Program-made: the position numbers and the translations under genes
Shown: in pieces, positions 18,317 to 26,275 of the stretch
Layout of the letters: the number at the start of each line of letters is the position of its first letter
How positions within the stretch are numbered: the first letter of the stretch is position 1
The notes under the pieces: model-generated
Seen by the model: the letters and a program-made list of their open reading frames with translations, nothing else
Databases searched by the model: none
What the model was told of the DNA's origin: nothing
Assembly: GCA_905480125.1 (NCBI GenBank)
Contig: CAJQPE010000015.1
Location: 1 to 45,889 of the forward strand
Length of the DNA: 45,889 bases
Direction: 5' to 3'
From: an uncultured Flavobacteriales bacterium
Lineage (GTDB): Bacteria > Bacteroidota > Bacteroidia > Flavobacteriales_G > NORP312

Positions 18317-19012
18317 CTAATTGATATCTATAAATCTTTCGATATCTTTTATTAAACCAAAAACAACAATGCTATCTGTATCATAAATCATCGTTTCTGT
18401 GGTGGGAACACCTAAGATATGTTCCTCGATAGTTGCCTTCCCGTCTTTCGTTTTCTCATAACTACGCTTTATAGTTACCAAGTTAATTTTGTATTTATTT
18501 CGAAGATTAATTTCGCCAACTGCCTTATTAATAATTCCTTGCGGTGCTTTAATCTCAACAATTTCGTAATCATCGGGCAATTCTAAAAATGAAAGTACGC
18601 TTGGATTGAGAAGTTGTTCAGTAACAACTTTAGCAACCTCATCTTCGGGAGATAGAATTTCTTCTACTCCAATTTTCTCCAAAATCATTCTTTGCTGGCG
18701 GCCGTGAGCTCTTGCTATGACTCTTTTGACTCCTAATTCCTGAACATAAACAGTGCTTAATAATAGCGCTTCAAAATCCTCCCCGATTGCCATTACAACA
18801 GCATCGGCTTCTTGAATATTTTGGGTTCTTAACGCACGAATATCAGTAGCATCCATAGTTACTGCCATAGCAACATCATCCTTAATTGCTTCGATGTGAT
18901 TTTCATTATTATCAATTGCTAAAACCTCCACCCCTTTTGCGGAAAGGTTTCTAGCAATAGCTTCGCCAAACTGACCAAGGCCGATAACAACATATTTACT
19001 ACCTACAGCCAT
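18317..19012 (-). CDS. TrkA/KtrA-type potassium channel regulatory subunit (RCK domains)
   Basis: This is a cytoplasmic gating subunit for a Trk/Ktr potassium uptake system. Residues 4-125 are an RCK_N Rossmann domain with the nucleotide-binding VIGLGQFGEAIARNL, followed by the acidic LAIDNN that binds the ribose. Residues of about 135-225 are RCK_C (FLELPDDYEIVEIKAP). At 231 residues it is the single-RCK form (KtrA-like) rather than the double-length E. coli TrkA. The TrkH/KtrB membrane partner is not in this window. Its ATG overlaps the stop of the upstream gene by one base (TAATG), indicating coupled translation. Confidence 0.9.
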   Translation of the reverse strand: MAVGSKYVVIGLGQFGEAIARNLSAKGVEVLAIDNNENHIEAIKDDVAMAVTMDATDIRALRTQNIQEADAVVMAIGEDFEALLLSTVYVQELGVKRVIARAHGRQQRMILEKIGVEEILSPEDEVAKVVTEQLLNPSVLSFLELPDDYEIVEIKAPQGIINKAVGEINLRNKYKINLVTIKRSYEKTKDGKATIEEHILGVPTTETMIYDTDSIVVFGLIKDIERFIDIN

Positions 19013-20163
19013 TATGCCATTGCATTGTTTAGGTCATCAATCAAATCTTCAACATCTTCAACACCGACACTAAGACGAATTAACGAATCTACTACTCCAC
19101 TTTTTACTCTTTCTTCTTTGGGAATGGAAGCATGTGTCATAGTCGCTGGATGTCCAATTAATGACTCTACACCGCCAAGTGACTCTGCCAAACAGAAGAT
19201 TTTGACCTTTGCTACAATTTCGTGAGATTCTTCAAGACTATTTCCTTTAAGAGTAAAAGAAATCATACCTCCAAAACCTGTCATTTGCTTCTGAGCAATA
19301 GCATGATTTGGGTGAGATTCAAACCCTGGCCAATACACTTTATCAACCTTTGGATGATTTACCAACCACGTGGCAATTTTCTCTCCATTTTCACAATGTC
19401 TTTGCACTCTTAGATGTAATGTTTTAATCCCTCTAAGCACTAAGAAACTGTCTTGGGGCCCACAAACTGCTCCGCTACTATTCTGAATTCTATAAATTTC
19501 TTCTGCAATTTTTTCATCATTACAAATTAACGCTCCCATCACTACATCTGAGTGACCACCCAAATATTTAGTTACGGAATGCATAACGATGTCAGCACCT
19601 AAATCCAATGGGGTTTGAAGATACGGTGTTGCAAATGTGTTATCAACAGACAATAAAACATTATTGCTTTTTGCAATTTGAGAAACCGCTTTAATATCGA
19701 TAATGTTCATCATTGGATTTGTTGGCGTTTCAACCCAAATCAGTTTTGTGTTTGAATTAATTTTTTCTTCAATAGCGGAAGTATCTAGCATAGATACGAA
19801 GTGAAATTTAATGCCGTATTTCTCGAATATAGTTTTGAATAATCTAAAAGATCCTCCATACAAATCATTAGTTGAAATAACTTCATCTCCTGGATTAAGC
19901 ATTTTAACAACACAATCCATAGCTGCTAAACCTGAGCCAAAACAAGCTCCAAATTTTCCATTTTCTATGGCTGCAAGATTTTTCTCTAGCGCGTGTCTGG
20001 TTGGGTTTAATGTTCTGGAATATTCATAACCTTTATGAACCCCGACACCCTCTTGAATATAAGTTGATGTTTGATAAATTGGTGTCATAATAGCACCTGT
20101 TGCTGCATCTGGCCCAAGACCTCCGTGAATCGCTTTCGTGCCAAATCTCATATTATCTTGCAT
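19012..20163 (-). CDS. Cystathionine gamma-synthase / gamma-lyase family PLP enzyme
   Basis: This is a PLP-dependent enzyme of the Cys/Met metabolism family that makes or breaks cystathionine. The PLP lysine is Lys199 in SVTKYLGGHSD. Other family signatures are YEYSRTLNPTRHALE, FGSGLAAMD and the C-terminal ESLGGVESLIGHPATMTHAS. The length of 383 residues is standard. Sequence motifs are compatible with MetB, MccB or a dual-function enzyme, so no symbol is given. A second in-frame ATG at residue 5 is an alternative start. It lies between a UPF0104-type gene and the TrkA-type gene with short spacing (39 bases and a one-base overlap). Confidence 0.9.
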   Translation of the reverse strand: MQDNMRFGTKAIHGGLGPDAATGAIMTPIYQTSTYIQEGVGVHKGYEYSRTLNPTRHALEKNLAAIENGKFGACFGSGLAAMDCVVKMLNPGDEVISTNDLYGGSFRLFKTIFEKYGIKFHFVSMLDTSAIEEKINSNTKLIWVETPTNPMMNIIDIKAVSQIAKSNNVLLSVDNTFATPYLQTPLDLGADIVMHSVTKYLGGHSDVVMGALICNDEKIAEEIYRIQNSSGAVCGPQDSFLVLRGIKTLHLRVQRHCENGEKIATWLVNHPKVDKVYWPGFESHPNHAIAQKQMTGFGGMISFTLKGNSLEESHEIVAKVKIFCLAESLGGVESLIGHPATMTHASIPKEERVKSGVVDSLIRLSVGVEDVEDLIDDLNNAMA

Positions 20164-20202
20164 TGCTCACAATTTTGCTCGAAAATAATAATTCCACAAT
20201 TA

Positions 20203-21282
20203 TTATTGACTTTTAAACTTGATTAACTTTCGTTTTAAAAATACACGTTGTATCCATTTAGGAAGGACGATTACACCAATTAATAAATAAGGCCAATAGC
20301 CTAATACTCGCCAAATCACGCCAAGTACTTCAGACGGTGCTCCGGAAATAAAGTTTCCAAGAAATTGCGGAAACAGAACCTCTGCAACCCCCGAGCCTCC
20401 CGGGGTTGGGCTAATTAACATGACTACCCACATAATAAGCTGACGAGCATAAATTCCAAAATGAGAAATTGAATTTAATTGAGAAAAAGCTAAAATGATA
20501 AAATTGACTACCCAAAATCTAGCTGTCCAGGCAAACAATGTGGCTCCAAATGCCCTTATCCAAAAAATAAAAGGCTTACCTTTTAATTCCCTTGAAGTAA
20601 AGATAAGGTCTTCTCCTATTTGTTCTACACTTTTTCTCCAACGTTTAAGGACGCCTAAACGGCAAATTTTGACCATCAGATTCTTAATTCCTTGTGGATT
20701 AAAAAAAGTAGCATACAGCATTACGGAGGTTAATAATAATATAAATCCATAACCAATTAAAAAGAGAGACTGAATGCTCATCAACCAGCCAAAAAATGTA
20801 CCTCCACTATCATTTGGAAAGATGTTTTCAATACCCGCCAATAAGATTACAGCAGGTACCATTAATACATAGAATAGTTCATCTAAAAAAGCAGTTGTCA
20901 TAACTAGAGCCGTGCTTCTACCTAAAGATATTTTTTCCTTGTTAATAATAAAAATTGCAATACCAGCTCCTCCCACAACCGATGGTGTAATTGCCGAGGC
21001 AAACTCCCATAACATAATAACATCAAAACTATTACGCCATGAAATTTCATTATTGGTAAGGATCCTAATTCGATACATATAGGCAAAATCTCTGATTACC
21101 ATCATGAATACAGCAATTAGAATCCAAAAAATTGTGGAGCCGCCCCAATTCATTTGTTGGATTGAATCAAGGTCTAAAGAACTCCACAACAAATAAAGAA
21201 CACCAGCTATCCCAATAAGTACTGGAAAGATAATCCGTTTTAAGGAAAAGAAATTCAATATCTTTCGCGAATCACTTATCAC
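20203..21282 (-). CDS. UPF0104 / lysylphosphatidylglycerol-synthase-TM family membrane protein
   Basis: This is a polytopic inner-membrane protein of 359 residues with about eight membrane segments. Family signatures are visible: TPSVVGGAGIAIFI with the following ALVMTTAFLDELFY, and SPTPGGSGVAEVLFP near residue 295. These belong to the membrane domain of flippase/synthase proteins (MprF N-terminal part, AglD, UPF0104). There is no fused soluble aminoacyltransferase domain, so it is not a full MprF. The exact substrate is unknown. It is probably the first gene of the minus-strand run leading into the cystathionine enzyme. It is divergent from the ArsC-like gene, with only 36 bases between start codons. 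Confidence 0.82.
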   Translation of the reverse strand: MISDSRKILNFFSLKRIIFPVLIGIAGVLYLLWSSLDLDSIQQMNWGGSTIFWILIAVFMMVIRDFAYMYRIRILTNNEISWRNSFDVIMLWEFASAITPSVVGGAGIAIFIINKEKISLGRSTALVMTTAFLDELFYVLMVPAVILLAGIENIFPNDSGGTFFGWLMSIQSLFLIGYGFILLLTSVMLYATFFNPQGIKNLMVKICRLGVLKRWRKSVEQIGEDLIFTSRELKGKPFIFWIRAFGATLFAWTARFWVVNFIILAFSQLNSISHFGIYARQLIMWVVMLISPTPGGSGVAEVLFPQFLGNFISGAPSEVLGVIWRVLGYWPYLLIGVIVLPKWIQRVFLKRKLIKFKSQ

Positions 21283-21293
21283 TATATTTCAAG

Positions 21294-21301
21294 TATTTTT
21301 G
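21294..21301 (+). promoter_or_regulatory. Candidate -7 element deciding the ArsC-like start
   Basis: TATTTTTG matches TAnnTTTG. The upstream GTG start codon (21301) of the longer reading frame overlaps its last base, so the ATG at 21319, 17 bases downstream, is the plausible start. Confidence 0.45.
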
Positions 21302-21318
21302 TGCCAAATTTGGATACA

Positions 21319-21666
21319 ATGAAAACGTTTTTCTACTTAAACACATGCTCTACCTGTCAAAGAATTATGAAAGAGTTGAATCTTGACAAAGTGGAACTTA
21401 AGGATATCAAAACTAATAAAATTACTTTGCAAGAAATTGATGAAATGGCAAAACTGTCTGGCTCTTTCGAATCATTATTCAGCCGAAGAGCTCTAAAATA
21501 CAAGTCACTCAATTTAGCATCGAAGTATCTCAAAGAAGATGATTATAAAAATTACATATTAAAAGAATACACCTTTTTAAAAAGACCAATCTTAATTACT
21601 CAAGATAAAATTGTGATCGGTAATTCAAAAAAAGCAATTGAGGAAATGATAAATACCCTTCAGTAA
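21319..21666 (+). CDS. ArsC/Spx family protein
   Basis: This small thioredoxin-fold protein has 115 residues from the ATG at 21319. The N-terminus has a CxxC motif (Cys10-Ser-Thr-Cys13 in NTCSTCQRIMKEL). It continues with DIKTNKITLQEIDEMA and the conserved FLKRPILI segment, whose arginine contacts the substrate or partner in ArsC/Spx proteins. It could be an arsenate reductase-like enzyme or a Spx/YffB-like regulator. The sequence does not decide this, and no arsenic-resistance genes are nearby. A GTG at 21301 would add six residues but overlaps a promoter-like element. The EamA gene follows after four bases. Confidence 0.83.
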   Translation: MKTFFYLNTCSTCQRIMKELNLDKVELKDIKTNKITLQEIDEMAKLSGSFESLFSRRALKYKSLNLASKYLKEDDYKNYILKEYTFLKRPILITQDKIVIGNSKKAIEEMINTLQ

Positions 21667-21670
21667 GCAT

Positions 21671-22579
21671 ATGAACAAGTATTTACCTCATCTAGCACTC
21701 TTAGCTGCAAACATTATCTATGGAATTAATTACACTGTTGCTAAAGATGTAATGCCTAATTATATTGAACCATTTGGTTTTATTTTACTGCGTGTTCTTG
21801 GAGCACTTTCGCTTTTTTGGATTATTCATATTTTTGGTAATAAAGAAAAGATTGATAAAAAAGATTTGCCAAGAATAATAGTTTGTGGGTTTTTTGGTGT
21901 GGCTCTCAATCAATTATTATTCTTCAAAGGTCTAGACATTACAAGCCCAATTAATGCATCGATAATTATGACAAGTAATCCAATTCTTGTTTTAGTTATT
22001 TCCAGTTTTCTATTAAAAGAAAGAATTTCATTAACAAAAAGTTTAGGTATTGGGGTTGGGCTAATTGGGGCATGCACGCTGATTTTCGTAAGTCAAAATT
22101 CAAACAAATTTGGTTTTGGAAATGATACTGTGTGGGGAGATGTAATGGTTATGATCAATGCCGCATCGTATGGAGTTTATCTCGTTTTAGCAAAGCCTTT
22201 AATGATAAAGTATCAACCCTTAACTGTAATTAAATGGGTCTTTACATTCGGTTTAGTGTTCGTTTTTCCTGTCGGCATATCCGAATTTGCAGCAATTCAA
22301 TGGTCTGCTATGCCTCAAAAAATTGTCGGAGAGGTCACTTTTGTAGTTATCGGAACCACTTTTTTAGCTTATCTACTAAATATTTATGCGCTGAAAAAAG
22401 TTAACCCATCGGTCGTAAGTATATACCTGTATCTGCAGCCAATTATCGCAACAATTGTTTCTATCTCACTCGGTGCAGATAGTTTAACCACGGTAAAAAT
22501 TGTTGCAACAGTTTTTATCTTTACCAGTGTATATTTAGTTAGCAAGCCTAATTCAAGAAAGCACAAAAAAATTCATTAA
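21671..22579 (+). CDS. EamA/DMT family transporter
   Basis: This is an inner-membrane drug/metabolite transporter of 302 residues with about ten hydrophobic helices in two homologous halves. The first EamA half covers residues of about 8-140 (NYTVAKDVMPNYIEPFGFILLR and SNPILVLVISSFLLKERIS). The second covers about 155-292 (AASYGVYLVLAKPLM and VSIYLYLQPIIATIVSI). It probably exports or imports a small metabolite, but the substrate is not predictable. It lies four bases downstream of the ArsC-like gene, so the pair probably forms an operon. Confidence 0.92.
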   Translation: MNKYLPHLALLAANIIYGINYTVAKDVMPNYIEPFGFILLRVLGALSLFWIIHIFGNKEKIDKKDLPRIIVCGFFGVALNQLLFFKGLDITSPINASIIMTSNPILVLVISSFLLKERISLTKSLGIGVGLIGACTLIFVSQNSNKFGFGNDTVWGDVMVMINAASYGVYLVLAKPLMIKYQPLTVIKWVFTFGLVFVFPVGISEFAAIQWSAMPQKIVGEVTFVVIGTTFLAYLLNIYALKKVNPSVVSIYLYLQPIIATIVSISLGADSLTTVKIVATVFIFTSVYLVSKPNSRKHKKIH

Positions 22580-22613
22580 TCGTTAAGCACTAATAATCTT
22601 ATTCATCAATAGT

Positions 22614-22621
22614 TATCTTTG
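22614..22621 (+). promoter_or_regulatory. Candidate -7 element for yicC-gmk-nadD
   Basis: TATCTTTG matches TAnnTTTG and lies 17 bases before the yicC ATG (22639). No -33 partner at normal spacing was recognised. Confidence 0.4.
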
Positions 22622-22638
22622 CAAAAATTATTGAGATT

Positions 22639-23505
22639 ATGATTCGTTCGATGACCGGTTTCGGAAAAGCTTTTGGGGAATACCAAGACAAAAAAATAAA
22701 TGTTGAAGTACGCTCACTAAATAGCAAACAGCTTGATCTAAATACAAGAGTTAGCGGTCTCTATCGAGAGAACGAACATTCTTATCGCAGCCGCGTTGGG
22801 AAAGCTGTTATTCGTGGCAAATCGGAACTTTCTATTTATATAGAAAATAATACGGAGCTCCCGAAAGCTGCAATAAATGTTCATTTAGCGAAAAACTACT
22901 ATAATGATTTAAAAAGCTTTGCTGATAGCATTAATGAAAGTAAAACTTCGCTACTTAGTCAAGTACTAAGAATGCCTGATGTTATGAAAACTTCACATCC
23001 TGAAATTGAAACAGAAGAATGGGAAACGGTTTCGAAAACGATCGAAAAAGCTATCGTTAAATTCAATGAATTCAGAATTCAAGAAGGCGAAAAATTAGGA
23101 AATGATTTTAAAATGCGTTTACAAACCATGCGCAATTTACTTTCCGAAATCGAAGGGTTAGATGCTGATAGAATTAATAAAGTTAAAGTAAAATTAAATG
23201 CCAATCTTGACACATTAAAAATTGAGATTGATCAAAATAGATTTGAGCAAGAATTAATTTACTACCTTGAGAAGTATGACATAACTGAAGAAAAAGTTCG
23301 GCTTAGGGCTCATTGTGAATATTTTATCGAAACAATGAATGAAAATGATGCACAAGGAAAAAAGCTTGGATTTATTGGTCAAGAAATGGGAAGAGAAATT
23401 AATACTATTGGCTCCAAAGCAAACCATTCTGAGATCCAAAAATTAGTTGTTCAGATGAAAGATGAACTCGAAAAAATTAAGGAGCAAGTTTTAAACGTTT
23501 TGTAA
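22639..23505 (+). CDS. yicC: YicC family endoribonuclease-like protein
   Basis: A 288-residue cytoplasmic protein with the hallmark start MIRSMTGFGKA. The N-terminal YicC domain covers residues of about 1-155 and the C-terminal DUF1732 domain about 200-288 (EKVRLRAHCEYF, GKKLGFIGQEMGREINTIGSKAN). Members of the family have been reported as RNases acting on small RNAs. The length and both domains are intact. One base separates it from gmk, a very common neighbour of yicC in Bacteroidota and other phyla. Confidence 0.95.
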   Translation: MIRSMTGFGKAFGEYQDKKINVEVRSLNSKQLDLNTRVSGLYRENEHSYRSRVGKAVIRGKSELSIYIENNTELPKAAINVHLAKNYYNDLKSFADSINESKTSLLSQVLRMPDVMKTSHPEIETEEWETVSKTIEKAIVKFNEFRIQEGEKLGNDFKMRLQTMRNLLSEIEGLDADRINKVKVKLNANLDTLKIEIDQNRFEQELIYYLEKYDITEEKVRLRAHCEYFIETMNENDAQGKKLGFIGQEMGREINTIGSKANHSEIQKLVVQMKDELEKIKEQVLNVL

Positions 23506-23506
23506 T

Positions 23507-24079
23507 TTGGAAGAAGGCAAATGTATAATCGTTTCAGCACCTTCTGGAGCCGGAAAAACTACAATAGTTCAGCATCTTCTGGGTATGGATTTGGGGTTAG
23601 AATTCTCCATATCTGCAACAAGTAGAGAAAAGCGAAATAAAGAAATTGATAAGCAAGATTACTTTTTTCTGTCTGCCGCTGCTTTTAAATCTAAAATTAG
23701 CGATAACTTGTTTTTAGAATACGAAGAAGTGTATCCCAATCAATTTTACGGCACGCTCCGATCAGAAATAAATCGAATTTGGAGCAAAGGAAAGCACGTG
23801 ATTTTTGATGTTGATGTAGTTGGAGGACTTAATCTTAAAAAAATATTTGGGGACCAGTCATTAGCCGTTTTTATAATGCCCCCTTCGATTGAATCATTAA
23901 AAGAAAGGCTAACCAATAGAAGAACCGAATCTCATGAAAAGCTAAAACTTAGACTAGACAAAGCCGAAAATGAAATAGATTTCGCTACAAAATTCGATAA
24001 GATCGTTGTTAATGATCAGCTTTCTCATGCCATTGGAGATGCTGAAAAATTAATTAAAGAATTTGTTGTTGATTATTAG
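23507..24079 (+). CDS. gmk: Guanylate kinase
   Basis: This enzyme phosphorylates GMP to GDP with ATP. It has the P-loop SAPSGAGKTT (about residues 9-18), the GMP-binding segment with SISATSREKR, and YGTLRSEINRIWSKGKHVIFDVDVVGG. At 190 residues it is full length. The start must be TTG at 23507: an in-frame stop lies at 23492-23494 and no ATG occurs before the P-loop. It begins one base after the yicC stop and is followed five bases later by nadD, forming a yicC-gmk-nadD operon. Confidence 0.96.
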   Translation: MEEGKCIIVSAPSGAGKTTIVQHLLGMDLGLEFSISATSREKRNKEIDKQDYFFLSAAAFKSKISDNLFLEYEEVYPNQFYGTLRSEINRIWSKGKHVIFDVDVVGGLNLKKIFGDQSLAVFIMPPSIESLKERLTNRRTESHEKLKLRLDKAENEIDFATKFDKIVVNDQLSHAIGDAEKLIKEFVVDY

Positions 24080-24084
24080 AAGAA

Positions 24085-24693
24085 ATGACTGCTAAGAAAA
24101 AAATAGGTCTATTTTTTGGCACATTCAACCCCATTCATGTTGGCCACATGATTATCGCAAACTATATGGCAAACTATACCGATTTGGATGAAGTTTGGCT
24201 GGTAGTAACTCCACAAAATCCTCACAAACAGAAAAAATCCTTATTGAAAGACTATCATCGGTTGGCTATGGTGCGAGAAGCCGTTTTTGATAACAACAAA
24301 CTCAAGGCTTCGAACATTGAGTTTGACCTACCAAAGCCATCATACACAATAAATACGCTTGTTTATATAGAAGAAAAATATAGCAATACCGATTTTGTTT
24401 TAATAATGGGAGAAGATAACTTAAGAACCTTCTCGAAATGGAAGAACTACAAACAAATTATTGACAGGTGTGCACTTTATGTTTATCCAAGGACTCCAAC
24501 TTTTGAAGAGCAAACTAATGAGCCTAACAATACTAACTTTATCCATAAAAAAGTAAAAATGCACGATCTTCCCGTAATGAAAATTTCGGCGAGCTTTATT
24601 CGAAACGCAATAAAAGATAAAAAAGACGTACGTTATTTACTGACAGAACCAGTTCATAAATACATCTCCGAAATGCATTTTTACGAAAAGTAA
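24085..24693 (+). CDS. nadD: Nicotinate-nucleotide adenylyltransferase
   Basis: This enzyme makes deamido-NAD from nicotinate mononucleotide and ATP in NAD synthesis. It shows the nucleotidyltransferase motif GTFNPIHVGH near residues 12-21 and the C-terminal SASFIRNAIKD (the ISSTxIR-type motif). Substrate-binding features include VTPQNPHKQK. At 202 residues it is of normal size. It is the last gene of the yicC-gmk-nadD operon. Its end overlaps the 3' end of the convergent gene on the other strand by 13 bases. Confidence 0.95.
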   Translation: MTAKKKIGLFFGTFNPIHVGHMIIANYMANYTDLDEVWLVVTPQNPHKQKKSLLKDYHRLAMVREAVFDNNKLKASNIEFDLPKPSYTINTLVYIEEKYSNTDFVLIMGEDNLRTFSKWKNYKQIIDRCALYVYPRTPTFEEQTNEPNNTNFIHKKVKMHDLPVMKISASFIRNAIKDKKDVRYLLTEPVHKYISEMHFYEK

Positions 24694-25643
24694 GCTACAA
24701 AATAGTAATAACTTGATACGGCGAGAAACAATAAAACTAAGGATTCAGTAATAATGACTTTTTTAATTTGATCGAAAAATAAGCCAACTACTATTGATGC
24801 AGGTATAAGGATGGTCGTAATTGATAGCTCCCCTCCGCTAAAAATCATTTTTACTGTTAGAATAACAAAAAGCAAAAGAACGATACCTAACATTTTCCTA
24901 ATTATAGATGCTTTTTGTGCATAATTACTAATAAAAACCATTAGGGCTGGAATAAACAGAAGCGCCATGGCAAGTAAAACAATGTATTTAGAATCTTGTA
25001 TCTTTATTATTGAAAACGTTGGTAGCCAATTATTCACCTCTTGAATTGAATCAAAAAAGTATAAACCAGCTATTAAATACAAACACGGAAGAAAAAACCC
25101 ACATAACGAAATTATCCAGTCATTTAAAGTAACCGACTTAAATGAAACTATTCCAACCCACACAATTATCATCAAGAAAACGTTACCAGAATCAAGAACT
25201 GACATTATGCCTATAAGGCCAGAAGAGTCGAATATTATGGATTTAGCTGCTGCTGAATTTGGTAAATGAAACAACCTTAACAACATTATTACCAACAAAA
25301 GATTGCAGATACTTTGAATAGAAACAAAAAAATGTTCTCCAGTTCCTAGAGTCAGCAATAAAAATGCAAAAGAAAATAAGAAAGATTTTCTTATTGAAAT
25401 ATTGCAAGTATTCACGAGTACACCTATTAAAATAGTTGTTAAAAATACCAAAATCAATCCTAGCGCTGCACTAGCAAATGCTTTTGCATTTATCCAATCA
25501 ATAGATAATTGCAAAGCACTCTGAGATTGAATCAATTCAAAATCGACAGCAGTAATAACAGAAAAAAATTGGACCGAAAAACAAATCAAAAAAAGTGTAA
25601 GCGGTACAACGGTACGATCTGAACGAAAAAAGTTTACCAACAT
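24681..25643 (-). CDS. Multipass membrane protein, DUF6427-like
   Basis: A 320-residue protein of unknown function with about eight to nine hydrophobic helices and little soluble sequence. The start MLVNFFRSDRTVVPLTLFL resembles flavobacterial DUF6427 proteins, which also begin with a short MxxNFF-type segment before the first helix. It is divergently arranged with the small membrane protein at 25698, and DUF6427 and DUF6341 genes are often neighbours in flavobacteria (recalled, not checked). No catalytic residues are evident. The 3' end overlaps nadD by 13 bases tail to tail. Confidence 0.7.
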   Translation of the reverse strand: MLVNFFRSDRTVVPLTLFLICFSVQFFSVITAVDFELIQSQSALQLSIDWINAKAFASAALGLILVFLTTILIGVLVNTCNISIRKSFLFSFAFLLLTLGTGEHFFVSIQSICNLLLVIMLLRLFHLPNSAAAKSIIFDSSGLIGIMSVLDSGNVFLMIIVWVGIVSFKSVTLNDWIISLCGFFLPCLYLIAGLYFFDSIQEVNNWLPTFSIIKIQDSKYIVLLAMALLFIPALMVFISNYAQKASIIRKMLGIVLLLFVILTVKMIFSGGELSITTILIPASIVVGLFFDQIKKVIITESLVLLFLAVSSYYYFVAYFS

Positions 25644-25666
25644 ATTTATTTACTGCTAAGATTTTC

Positions 25667-25674
25667 TAAATTTG
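25667..25674 (+). promoter_or_regulatory. Candidate -7 element of the small membrane protein gene
   Basis: TAAATTTG matches TAnnTTTG, 23 bases before the ATG at 25698. It lies next to an opposing candidate at 25682-25689. Confidence 0.45.
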
Positions 25675-25681
25675 TAGCAAA

Positions 25682-25689
25682 CAAAATTA
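25682..25689 (-). promoter_or_regulatory. Candidate -7 element of the DUF6427-like gene
   Basis: On the minus strand these bases read TAATTTTG (TAnnTTTG), 38 bases upstream of the ATG at 25643. Together with 25667-25674 it would form a back-to-back divergent promoter region of about 54 bases. Confidence 0.35.
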
Positions 25690-25697
25690 AGAATATC

Positions 25698-25895
25698 ATG
25701 TCATATACAGATGTAATTTACGCAATTGGAGATTTAGCAACGGCATCGTACGCGGGATTAAGGGCTTTAGGTTCAGGGCCTTATGGCTGGTTTAATTGGT
25801 TGCTTATTGGTGTCGGAATTGGTATGATGATTTGGTGGATGGGTCAGATGCTAAAATATGACAAAGAAGCTGAACAAAACGGAACGTTAAAATAG
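25698..25895 (+). CDS. Small membrane protein, DUF6341-like
   Basis: A 65-residue protein with one clear membrane helix (GWFNWLLIGVGIGMMIWWMGQML) preceded by an amphipathic segment (DVIYAIGDLATASYAGLRALG) and followed by a charged tail. The layout (ALRAL-type motif, then WxxNW, then a glycine-rich helix and a WMxQMLKYD end) resembles flavobacterial DUF6341 proteins. The function is unknown. It is supported by a promoter-like element upstream and a strong terminator 25 bases after the stop, so it is probably a stand-alone transcript. Confidence 0.75.
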   Translation: MSYTDVIYAIGDLATASYAGLRALGSGPYGWFNWLLIGVGIGMMIWWMGQMLKYDKEAEQNGTLK

Positions 25896-26260
25896 ACAAC
25901 ACTTTTTCTATAAACCTTTAAGCCCATCTCATAACAGATGGGCTTTTTATTTGACTATTTCTTAAAAAATTGCTAAAAGAAAGTTTTAGTCACGTTTGTA
26001 TTAACTCAATCGACCTTTAGATCTTTTAAATGAAGTCAATTTAAGCAACTAATGGACTGAAATTTTTAAGCATTATAGATTTAGAATGGATGTTGAATCT
26101 ATCAAATTAACCATTAATTTTCGAACGTGAAAGTGTAGGCATGTATATAGAAAAGGGAAGGATGTTGATAATAACAATCAAAAAAATATAACCTAACCTA
26201 CCAAACCTATTTTATGTATTTTAGTCAGAACGTTAGCCATAATTAAAACTACACCACAAA
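25896..26260. other. 365-base gap with one terminator
   Basis: Apart from the terminator at 25921-25949, no gene, RNA or repeat was recognised. It separates the small membrane protein gene from the SulP transporter gene and should carry the latter's promoter, but no good match to TTTG plus TAnnTTTG was found. Confidence 0.4.
25921..25949 (+). terminator. Rho-independent terminator
   Basis: A perfect nine-base-pair stem (agcccatct / agatgggct) with a six-base loop is followed by a T tract. It lies 25 bases after the stop of the small membrane protein gene. Confidence 0.92.
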
Positions 26261-26275
26261 TTGAGTCTACATAAA

